Source: an uncultured Burkholderiales bacterium | GTDB taxonomy: Bacteria > Pseudomonadota > Gammaproteobacteria > Burkholderiales > Burkholderiaceae_C | Reading direction: 5' to 3' | Length of the DNA stretch: 64,000 nucleotides | NCBI GenBank assembly: GCA_943908475.1 | Contig: CALTTG010000005.1 | Location: 61,244 to 125,243, forward strand | Part shown: positions 1 to 9,600 of the stretch, in pieces | Layout: every line of letters starts with the position of its first letter | Numbering within the stretch: the first letter of the stretch is position 1 | The notes under the pieces: generated by a model | Databases searched by the model: none | The model's input: only the letters and a program-made list of their open reading frames with translations | What the model was told of the DNA's origin: nothing | Translations under genes and position numbers: made by a program

Positions 1-802
1 GCATGAAGAGCGAAGCGAGGAAGGCAGAGTACGCCAGCATCAGGCCATCTCGCAACCACACGCCCACGCTCAGGTAAGTGAACACCGCCAGCAACAAGAT
101 GCCCATGAACACCCCCAGCACGGCGCTGCGACTGAGTTCATTGGCGAAGTAGTTGCCAGGGGTGTCAATGGCAATGTCGACGTTGAGCAAGCCTCCAGAC
201 GCCACCCTGACCCAAAGCACCACATCCTCTTGAGGGGCCAGATTCACACCGATGACGTGCCAACGGGCATCGACGGGTCGGCCTTGCGCGAGGTGCCGAT
301 CGCCCATTTGATATCGCTGCACCCGCCCTGTCTGCCGCTCCACGTGCACCTGAACATCGTCAAGGTACGGCTGCCCGACCGTGAGCAGCCAGCGGTTGTT
401 CACCGCATCCTCGCGGCGCCAATGCATGACGTACCAGTGGGCATGGGGTGTGAACCCATCCACGCGGGGCACCGCCACGGGTTTGAAATCACCCGCCAGA
501 AGCCGGGCTCGGGCATCGTCCAAAGTCGCTCGGCCCGTGGGGTCGACCCACCGCACCAGATTCGGCCTCACGACACCGCCATCCGACGTGAGACGCAAAG
601 ACTGCATCGGCACAAGACGGTCGATTGCATCCTGATGCGAACGCAACGCATCGAGGGAAACGGCCGACACGACGCTTGACAACGAGGGCTGGGGCCCCAG
701 CCCCGGCCACAGCAGCGCGATGAGCAATGCCCAAACCAACACCACACAGCCGGCCAGCCATTGCCAAGCGGGCAGACGCTTGAGGAACGTTGGGCGTGAC
801 AC
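1..802 (-). CDS. 7TM (DISM-type) sensor kinase, N-terminal part, runs off left edge
   Basis: Reading the minus strand from a GTG at 802 (or an in-frame TTG at 808) gives an open frame of 267 codons to the window edge. It starts with a basic stretch and a membrane segment (about residues 14-34, AGCVVLVWALLIALLWPGLG), then an extracytoplasmic domain of about 190 residues, then at least one and probably two further membrane segments (about 222-265). This resembles sensors of the 7TMR-DISM class: an extracellular jelly-roll-like domain, seven helices, then a cytoplasmic kinase. The kinase part lies outside the window, so 'kinase' is inferred from the adjacent response regulator (11-bp gap, same strand) and from similar architecture in the two kinases at 44859-49778. 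Start codons are non-ATG. Confidence is good that this is coding, moderate for the class. Confidence 0.72.
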   Translation of the reverse strand, partial: MSRPTFLKRLPAWQWLAGCVVLVWALLIALLWPGLGPQPSLSSVVSAVSLDALRSHQDAIDRLVPMQSLRLTSDGGVVRPNLVRWVDPTGRATLDDARARLLAGDFKPVAVPRVDGFTPHAHWYVMHWRREDAVNNRWLLTVGQPYLDDVQVHVERQTGRVQRYQMGDRHLAQGRPVDARWHVIGVNLAPQEDVVLWVRVASGGLLNVDIAIDTPGNYFANELSRSAVLGVFMGILLLAVFTYLSVGVWLRDGLMLAYSAFLASLFM

Positions 803-813
803 GGTCAAGTCGC

Positions 814-1596
814 TCAGCGCAGGATGTTGGCGCGGCCTGTGAAGGCGTAGCCCTGGCCGTAGGAAGAGCGCACCGGCAGCGATTGACCCAGGTCTTGCTC
901 GACCTTGCGTCGCAATCGGGCCGCGCAACCATCGAGGTTGCGCAGGTTGCTCAGCGTCTCTGGGCGTCCCAATGCATCGAGGATGGCTTGGCGCGTCACC
1001 ACCTTGCCGGCCTGCTCCATGAGCTGTGCGAGGAAATTCTGCTCCATGAGGGTGAGGGGCAAGGTGGCCCCCAAAGGCGATTGAAGCTGACCGGTCAGGG
1101 TGTCCAACACCCAGGTGGCTTGCATCATCAGCTCGGCACCCGCCTCGTCGGAAGGCGGCGGGGCCTGCTCAGCGGTCTGGCGCTCATCGGACACCACCGA
1201 GATGGCCGGTTCAGGACGCGACTGTCTGAGCCGCCTCCACAAGGCCATGCAAGTGGCCTCGATGACCTCCAACGAAGCGCCCTTGACCAGGTAGGCATCG
1301 GCACCGCCGTCGAGGCTGGCCACTCGGGTTTGCGCGTCGCCATACGCCGTGAGCATGATGATGCCCACCTCAGGGTGTGACTCGCGCAATTGCGGCACCA
1401 AGGACAGTCCGGACCGATCGGGCAGGCCCACGTCCAGCAACACCATGGTGACGCGACGGACCGCCAGCAATTCCAGCAAATGCGCGGCCGTGGCGGCCCC
1501 CAGCGCGGTGAAGCCGCGCAAGTTCAAGTAGTCGACGAGGTCGCCCCGAAGGTCCGGGTCGTCTTCGACGACGATGATGCAGGCATTGGTAGACAT
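814..1596 (-). CDS. OmpR/PhoB-type response regulator
   Basis: 260 residues from the ATG at 1596 (MSTNACIIVVEDD); an ATG eight codons upstream (1620) is also in frame but adds no domain sequence. Residues about 1-120 form a receiver domain: acidic pair in VVEDDPDL, phosphoacceptor Asp in LLDVGLPD, conserved Lys in YLVKGA. Residues about 165-255 form a winged-helix DNA-binding domain (LTLMEQNFL at the start, ARLRRKVEQ in the recognition region, GQGYAF at the hairpin). The linker is longer than usual for this family. The gene is followed directly by the membrane sensor, so the two are probably co-transcribed partners, and it is divergent from the two-partner secretion genes at 1909-11417, which are plausible targets; the target assignment is inference. 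Confidence 0.9.
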   Translation of the reverse strand: MSTNACIIVVEDDPDLRGDLVDYLNLRGFTALGAATAAHLLELLAVRRVTMVLLDVGLPDRSGLSLVPQLRESHPEVGIIMLTAYGDAQTRVASLDGGADAYLVKGASLEVIEATCMALWRRLRQSRPEPAISVVSDERQTAEQAPPPSDEAGAELMMQATWVLDTLTGQLQSPLGATLPLTLMEQNFLAQLMEQAGKVVTRQAILDALGRPETLSNLRNLDGCAARLRRKVEQDLGQSLPVRSSYGQGYAFTGRANILR

Positions 1597-1908
1597 GAGC
1601 GTCCACACTGTAAAGCGCATCTCGCGCAGAGCAGATGGGCAAAAGCTGGCGAATTCTTTCCAAATCTGCGCAAATCAGCAAAGGTGTCGTGGCCTCGCCG
1701 CAGCAATGGCCTTGAACACCGTCTTGCACGCTCCGGGAAGTCCCTCAATGCATGGGGTCAGCACAGTTTTGCGCAGAATCTCTCAGAATTGAATCGACAT
1801 CACCAACGCGATCCCTTCTACAGTGCCCGGCAGACATCAACCGTCAGGCACTGAAGCTGTTTCCGCCGTTCGTGACGCGTGCTTCCGGCCTGCCCACCGA
1901 AGCCCCTC
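1597..1908. other. 312-bp divergent intergenic region between response regulator and TPS operon
   Basis: No coding frame here has a sensible start or domain sequence. It must hold the leftward promoter of the response regulator and the rightward promoter of the TPS genes. The right half contains the promoter-like block at 1784-1826 described separately. The left part (about 1640-1680) is locally AT-richer (gaattctttccaaatctg) and may hold the leftward promoter, but no confident hexamers were found. Confidence 0.5.
1784..1826 (+). promoter_or_regulatory. Candidate promoter of the tpsB-tpsA operon
   Basis: A 43-base block starts with CAGAATTG, has GACA in the -35 position (1796-1799) and ends with a TACAGT -10-like hexamer (1819-1824). 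The same elements at identical spacing occur at 11522-11564 upstream of the next secreted-protein gene. Expected transcription start is near 1831, giving a leader of about 78 nt to the ATG at 1909. Visual comparison only. Confidence 0.4.
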
Positions 1909-3609
1909 ATGAAAAGAACAATCGCTGCCTCGATCGGCCTGATCGGCGCCACACTGGTTCACGCGCAAAGCAACCCGCAAGACATCGATGCCGCACAGCG
2001 ACGTGCGCAGCAGATCCAGCAGCAGCAGGAGCAGCAGCTCCGCAGGGAGCTGGAGGCAGCTTCCCCGCCACCGCGCGTGATCGAACCGTCCACCAGTCTG
2101 CCGCCCCTTCCCCAAGTGGAGCCCGGCCCCTGCGTGAAGGCAGACGCCATCGTGATCGAGGGCAGCGAGTGGCTCTCCAGTGAGGTCAGCGAGCTGGTGC
2201 GCTCTCGGTATGCGCAACCCTGCCTGCAGCGCTCAGCGCTGCAAGAAGCCTTGGGCCTGATGACGCAGGACTTGATGTCCAGGGGGCTCATCACCAGCCG
2301 TGTGTACCTGCCTGGACAAGACACCTCCAAGGGTGAGTTGCGCTTCAAGGTGCTGGAAGGGCGCGTGGAGCGCCTGGTGTTCATCGGCCCCACGCTGATG
2401 GCGCATGCCTTCCCCGTGAAGGCGGGTCAGGTGCTCAACCTGCGTGACATCGAGCAGGGCATCGAACAGATGAATCGACTGCCCAGCAACCGCACGCAGA
2501 TGGACATCTTGCCGGGCAGCGCCCCCGGCCTGAGCGTGATCCGGATCTCCAACCAGCCCGTGGGCCGAGTGCGTGGATCGGTGAGCGTGGACAACCAGGG
2601 TGCCACCTCAACGGGGGAGCATCAGGTGGGTGCGTCGGTGGCCATTGACGACTTCCTGAGCCTGCAAGACGCACTGAGCTTCAACTACAAGCAAAGCACC
2701 GACCTCGACGTCGACCGTCGGGGCAGCCGCAGCGCGGGCCTGAGCTGGAACGTGCCCCTGGGCTACCACACCCTGAGCTATGTGTTCACCACCTCGGAGT
2801 ACGCCAGCACGTTCACGGCCCCCTCGGGCCTCAACCTGCTGTCAGACGGCACGGCCTGGAGCCACCAGGTCAAGCTCGACCGTCTCCTGTGGCGCAGCCA
2901 GCAATCCCGAGTGACGGGCAGCGTGGGCTTCACCCACAAAGAAAGCCGCAACTTCCTGGAGCGGCAGTACCTGGCGGTGAGCAGCCGCAGGCTCAGCGTC
3001 GTTCACCTCGACCTCAATGCGTCGACCCTGGCCGCGGGCTGGGTGATCGACGCCGGCCTGGGCGCCGACCTGGGCACCCCCAGTTTGGGCGCTCAACGCG
3101 ACCGCGACGCCTTGCCAGATTGGGCACCGCGTGCCCAGTTCCAGCGCTACCGCGCCACCCTGAACCTGTCCAAAGCGTTTGAATGGGCCGGCCAAAGCAT
3201 GTTGTGGAGCAGCCAGTGGGCGGGGCAATACGGCGCCGACGTGTTGTATGGCTCCGAACAGATGTCAATCGGTGGACTCTACACCGTGCGTGGCTTTGTG
3301 CGAAACACCTTGTCGGGTGACCATGGCCACTACCTGCGCAACGAGCTGAGCTTGCGCAAACCCCTGGTATTGCCGGACGGCAGTGTGCACCAGTTGAAGT
3401 TGAGCCTGGGGCACGACATCGGGCGGGTGTTCAGCCGCGTGGCCAACACGCCCGAAGGAACGCTGTCGGGCTGGTTCACCAGCGCCACCTTGATGGCAGG
3501 CCCCGTGCAGATCGAACTGATGCACACCCAGGCCCTGCAACAACCCTCGCGTTGGTTCAACCAACTGGAATCGGGCCAGACCTGGTTCCGTCTGAATTGG
3601 TCGTTCTGA
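1909..3609 (+). CDS. TpsB outer-membrane transporter of two-partner secretion (FhaC/ShlB family)
   Basis: 566 residues from ATG 1909, chosen because it begins a clean Sec signal peptide (MKRTIAASIGLIGATLVHAQ); a GTG 30 bases upstream only adds non-signal residues. After the signal come a Gln-rich helix (about residues 32-50), a proline-rich linker, and POTRA domains (about 75-240, starting CVKADAIVIEG). A 16-strand-type barrel follows (about 240-566). The loop motif IGGLYTVRGF near residue 455 matches the conserved VRGY/F tip of the L6 loop that plugs FhaC-type pores, and the protein ends in an aromatic residue (WSF) as outer-membrane barrels do. It should export the adjacent TpsA protein, whose gene begins 32 bases downstream. 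Family members are usually 550-590 residues, so it looks complete. Confidence 0.95.
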   Translation: MKRTIAASIGLIGATLVHAQSNPQDIDAAQRRAQQIQQQQEQQLRRELEAASPPPRVIEPSTSLPPLPQVEPGPCVKADAIVIEGSEWLSSEVSELVRSRYAQPCLQRSALQEALGLMTQDLMSRGLITSRVYLPGQDTSKGELRFKVLEGRVERLVFIGPTLMAHAFPVKAGQVLNLRDIEQGIEQMNRLPSNRTQMDILPGSAPGLSVIRISNQPVGRVRGSVSVDNQGATSTGEHQVGASVAIDDFLSLQDALSFNYKQSTDLDVDRRGSRSAGLSWNVPLGYHTLSYVFTTSEYASTFTAPSGLNLLSDGTAWSHQVKLDRLLWRSQQSRVTGSVGFTHKESRNFLERQYLAVSSRRLSVVHLDLNASTLAAGWVIDAGLGADLGTPSLGAQRDRDALPDWAPRAQFQRYRATLNLSKAFEWAGQSMLWSSQWAGQYGADVLYGSEQMSIGGLYTVRGFVRNTLSGDHGHYLRNELSLRKPLVLPDGSVHQLKLSLGHDIGRVFSRVANTPEGTLSGWFTSATLMAGPVQIELMHTQALQQPSRWFNQLESGQTWFRLNWSF

Positions 3610-3641
3610 TCCAGCCCCACCGAATCTCTTGAGCAGTTGCC

Positions 3642-6600
3642 ATGAACCACGCCTCCATCAATCGCATCTTCCGCGTTGTCTTCAATGAAATCACCGGCAC
3701 CCACGTCGCGGTGCCCGAGTTCGCCCGTCGGGCCGGTCCTGGGGCCTCGGGCAAGGCCGTGATGGCCGCCCTGCTGGGTGTGGTCGCGGCTGCTTCTCAA
3801 GCCCAGATTCAACCGGTCAATGGGTCACTGACCAACGTCTACAACGCCCCCAACGGGGTGCCGGTGGTGAACATCAACAAGGCCAATGACACGGGCCTGT
3901 CGCACAACCAGTACAACCAGTACAACGTCGATGCCCGAGGGGTGGTGCTCAACAACGGCAACACCAGCCAGATGGCGCGCACGTCGCAACTGGCGGGCCA
4001 GGTCATGGCCAACACCAACTTGGTGAAAGAAGCCCGCGTGATCCTCAACGAGGTGGTGGCGCCGAACCGCACCTCGCTGGCCGGCTTCACGGAAGTGCTG
4101 GGCAGCCGCGCCGACGTGATCGTGGCCAACCCCTACGGCATCACCTGCTCTGGCTGCGGTTTCATCAACACCGACCGCGTCACCCTGACCACGGGTGTGC
4201 CCACGTTCGATGCAGCCCGTGTGCTCCAGGGTTTTGCTGTGACCCAGGGCGATCTGCTGATTCAAGGCAATGGCCTGAACGGCAACAACCAGACCTTGCT
4301 CGAACTGGTGGCCCGAGGCATCAAAGTCGATGCCAATGTGAACACGCCCGGCGTGCTGCGCGTGGTCGTGGGCAGCAACCAATGGAACTTGGACAACACC
4401 CACACCGCGTTGACACCAGGCCATGGCGCGCCGGCCTTGGCCTTGGACACCGCTGTGCTGGGTGGCATGTATGCGGGCCAGATCCGGATGGTGTCGACAG
4501 AGACCGGGCTGGGCGTGCGCATGGCCGGTGACATGGCGGCATCGGCCGGCGACATCCAGATTTCGGCCGATGGGCGCATCAGTGCATCTGGCGGATGGGC
4601 CGCCAAAGGGCAGGCCATTGCCGTGCAGGCCAGCCAGGGCATGGACTTGTCTGGCAACGTGGCTGCTCGCCAAGTGAGCCTGCAAAGCCAGCGGGATGTG
4701 GTCTTGCGAGGCGGCGATGTGGTGGCCGACGAGCAACTGAGCGTGAACGCAGGCAGCCTCAATGACGTCGGGCGCAGCGCCAGCGACAAGGCCAAACGCT
4801 TTGGTCAAACGGTGTCGGTGACCACCACCGGCGCTGCGGCTGTGCAAAACGCCACCTGGGGTGCCCAAGATTCACTGACGTTGAGCTCTGGCGGCAATGC
4901 CACACTGACCGATGCGCAGGTGTACGCCAAAGGCGCGCTGACCGCCAATGCTGCGGCATTGGCCTTGAATGGCAGCACCCAGGTGTCGGCCACCGGGGCG
5001 GCCCACGTGACCACCTCGGGACGCACCGACATCGCTGCAGGCAGCACGCTGCAAGGCCAGGCCATGGTGAAGGTGACCGCTGCCACGTTGGGCAACCTGG
5101 GCACCGTGCAAGGTCAGTCGCTGCAGGTGGTGGGCACCTTGGACAACGGCAGCACTGGCACCGTGGCCTCGGCCTCTTCGCTGAATTTGACCGGCACACA
5201 CCTGGGGAACCAGGGCAAGGTCGTGGCCGACACCTTGACCGCCAGCACGACCACGCTGACCAACAGCGGCACCTTGCAGGGTCGCACCGTGACGCTGACG
5301 CAATCGGGGCAGCTGACCAACAGTGGCACCGTGGTGGCGACGGGCAGCCAGGCCGCCTTGAGCGTGCAGGCCGGCGCGCTGACGAACAGCGGCAAGTTGG
5401 CCAGCGATGGAAACACCGGCGTGCAAGCGTCGACCACCCTGCAAAACAGCGCGGGGGGCCAGATCACGGGTCAGGCCATTGGCATGAAGGCCGCCCAGCT
5501 GAGCAACAGCGGCTTGGTGCACGCAGCGCAAGCCCTGACCGTGGGTGACGCCAACACCCAAAGCCTGACCAACACCAGCACCGGTACGCTGCAGGGCCAC
5601 AGCATTGACGCGCAAGCTGGCACCCTGAGCAACCAGGGCAAGGTGCGTGCAACGCAGGCGTTGACCGCCACCAGCCGCCAAAGCGCCCTGCAAAACAGCA
5701 GTGGTGCGACCATGCAAGGCACCAGCGTCATGCTGAGCGGCGGCTTGACCAATGCCGGCCTGATCAAGGCGGCCTCTGACACCGCCGCCGCCAGCCAAAT
5801 CTTTGTTCGCATGGATGACCTGAACACCGCGTGGGCCAACCAGGTGGGTGGGCGCATCGAATCGGGCGGCAGCATCCGGCTGCAAGGCCAAAGTGGCACC
5901 CAAGCGGGCACGCTGCTCGCATTGAACGACGTGGCATTGGGCGATGCCACCCGCGCCCTGAACACCTTGAATGTGTCGGGCTCGGTGATCAGCCAAAGCG
6001 GGCGGATCGATGCAAGCACTGGGGCTGGAGGCACGACCGTCACGGGCACCCTCCAAGCTGGCACCGGTGTGGCATTGAACACGTCGGGCGCCCTGACGGT
6101 GACCGACGGCACCGTGGCCGCTCAAGGCGGCAAAGCCCAGTTGACCAGCGGCTCGACCCTGGCACTGCAAGGCACCACCACCGTGCAAGCCACGGACAAC
6201 GCCGAGCTGAACAGCACGGGCAACCTGACGCAGGCCAGTGGCGCCTCGGTGGTGTCCACTGCTCAACAGGTGTCCTTGACCAGCAGCGCTGGCGCACTGG
6301 ACCTGGCAGGCAAAACCACCGCGCACACGGTCGCCACCCTGCAAAGCGCCACCGGCACCACCACCCAGGCCACCGCAGCGGTGACGGGTGCCCAGGTGAA
6401 GGTTTCGGGCGGTGCGTGGACGCACCAGGGTGACGGCAACAACCAGGGCAAAGTCTCGGCCACCGACCGGGTGGAGGTCACCACGTCGCTGACCAACAGC
6501 GGCCTGATCCAGGCCTTGGGGCAAGCCAACGGCAGCTCCAGCTTTGCGCAGGTGAACAACCAACGCACGGGCCGCATGGTGCTGGCCAATGCCACCCTGG

Positions 6601-9600
6601 GCCAAAACAACACCGCCTTGAACAACCAAGGCCGCATCAGCTCAACAGGCAACCTCTCGGGCGCCTTGAGCAGCCTGACCAACGGCGACAGCAGCAACCA
6701 CAGCGCCTCGGTGGTGGCGGCCAAGGCCCTGAACCTCAGCACCGCAAGCTCCTTCACCAACGAAGGCGCCCTCTTCGGCGGCGAAAGCCTGCAAGTGACG
6801 GTGTCCAGCGGCCACCTGACCAACAGCGCCAATGGCGGCATGGCCGGCACCGGCACCGTGAAGCTGCAAGCGGCCAACACCTTCACCAACCAGGGCACGG
6901 TGTATGCCGCCACCGGTTTGACGGTGGATGCCACAGGCACCATCGTCAACGAAGCCGGGGCCGACCTGTCGTCTGACGGGGCACTGACCCTGCAGGCCAA
7001 TGGCAACCTGAGCAACCACGGTGCCATCACGGCCAAAGGCAACATCAGCCTGACGGCCGGTCAAGCCTTCGTGAACGAAACCCGCTTCAACGGGGTGAGC
7101 ATCAGCAAGCGCTGGGTGAGCAATGGCTCGCCGAACAAAACCAACCGTTCGACCTTGTCCACCGAGGGCAGCGCCTACAAGGGCATGTTCACCTGGCTGG
7201 ACACCTACAGCAACAGCGAGCAAGAAGAGCTGGTGGGCATCACCGAGCAAGCCCTCAACAGCGCGGTGAAAGCCCAAATCGTGGGCACGGGCACGCAGTC
7301 GAGCGTGACCATTCGCTATGGCAGCAGCGGTCTCAACAAGATCGCCACCATCACGGCGCCCACGGTGAACATCGGCGGCAGCGGCACCTTCACCAATGAG
7401 GACATGAGCCTGCTCAAGCGCGACATCGAGCGGCAGATCCTGCTGATCGAAGACAACGGCGCCTTCGACGACGAGAACAAGATCTACGCCATGACGAACC
7501 CGAGTGGCTCGTTCAATCGGCCCAGTGGCTCGCAATCGTCCGAGAACTACAACCCCGGCAGTGCCTGGACCCAGGTTTGGGGCACCAGCGACGACGGCTG
7601 GAGCGGCCAGGACGAGCGCAATGCCGTGGATCGCGCCGCCGCCAACCCCAAGAACACCACCACGCTCACGCAGTTCAATGCGGGCATCAAGGCCGCGAAC
7701 TTCCAGTTCGTCAGTGGCACCCTGGTCAACAGCAGCTCGCCGTATCCAGACGATGCGTCCAAGGTCAGCACCTCTGCCACCCTGAGCAACTCGGGTGGCA
7801 AGGTCTTGTCGGGCAGCGCCGACAGCAGCCAGAGTGTGCAAGGCGCCAGCGGCAAGTCGCTGAGCTCGGCCAGCCTGTCGAACCCCTTGTCCGCACTGTC
7901 CCCCTCGTCGGTGAACACGGTGGCCTTCGGGGGCGTGAACTTCACCTTGCCCACCAACCCCAACGGCCTGTACGTGGTCAGCCAAGACCCCAAGGCAGGC
8001 TACCTGATCGAATCGAACCCTCAGTTCGCCCTGCAGTCGGACTTCGTGGGCTCGCAGTACATGGCACAACGCCTGGGCATCAACCCTGACCAGCAACTCA
8101 AGCGCCTGGGCGATGCCAGCTACGAGGCTTACATGATCCGGCAACAGGTCATCAATGCGACGGGGTCGGCCTTGGTCGGCGCCGCTCGCAATGAGGCCAC
8201 CCAGATGCAAGCCATGATGGATGCCGCCATCAGCCAGGGCAAGAGCCTGGGCCTGACGTATGGCAAGCCCTTGACGGCTGCACAGATCGCCAAGCTCGAC
8301 AAAGACATGGTGTGGATGGAGGAAGTCGAGATCAAGGGCCAGAAAGTGCTGGCACCTCGCGTCTACCTCGCCCCCAGCACCCTGGCGGCCCTGAGCAAGG
8401 GCGCCAGCATCGTGGCCAGCGAGAGCGCCAAGATCCAGGGGGATGCGCTGTCGAACACTGGCGGCACCATCCAGGCCAAGAACCTGGACATCCGCACAGG
8501 CACCGTGACGAACACCAGCGGCAAGATCGACGGGACAGAATCGGCCCGCATCGAAGCCACCAAGGGCTCGGTGGTGAACCAGACCCTGGCCGAGACCACG
8601 GGGCATGCCGCCACGGGCCAGAACACCACGCTGGGCAAGACCGCCACCATGGGCTCCTCCAAAGGTGACCTGACGATCAAGGCGGCCGAGAACGTGACCA
8701 TCAAGGGGGCCACCGTCGCGGCCGGGCGCAACGCCAGCATCGAGGCGGGCAAGGCCATCACGGTCGACACCATCCAGAACAAGACCACGTCGGTCGATGG
8801 CGATGGCACCTCCACCCGCACCGTCAAGAACGTGGGCTCGGGCATTGCGGTGGGTGGCAACCTGAACATGAATGCCAAGGACGACATCACCGTCGGCGGC
8901 TCGACGGTGGACGTCAAGGGCAATGCCGCGATCAAATCGGACAAGGGCAGCATCAAGGTGGTTGACCGTGTGGACACGACGGACACCGAAACGCGCACCA
9001 AGGTGACCGAAAGCAGCTTGTCCAACGGCTCGCTCTACAGCACCACCAGCACCAAGACCGTCACCTCGGAGGGTGTCTCGAAGGGCAGCAGCATCAACAT
9101 CGGCGGCTCGGCCAGCCTGTCTGCCGCGAAAGATGTGACGCTGCAAGGCTCGTCGGTGGAGTCCAAGGGCAAGATGGATGTCAAGGCTGAAAACGTCAAC
9201 ATCCTGGCGGGTCAAAACTACAAGACATCCACCACCACCTCGACCACGATGTCGGTGGGCAAGATCGACAAGCCCACCAGCGAAGCCAAGGCCGATGCCT
9301 CTTCCGCTGGCCGCAAGGCCGCAGCAAGCGCCAATGCCAAGGGCACCTCGGGCGTGAACCTGACGGAAGTGGACACCAGCACCACGCAATCGACCAAGAT
9401 CACGGGGTCGGCCTCCGCCCTGAAGTCTGGCGGCAACCTGAGCATTGATGCCACCAACAAGGTCAAGGTCGAAGGCTCTTCCGTGGAGGCCGCAGGCGAT
9501 GTGGCCGTCAAGGCCAAGAGCGTGGAGGTGACCACCTTCAAGGAAGTGGACACGACCACCACCACGCGCAAGGTGGAGGGCCAGGGCATTTACGCGGAAG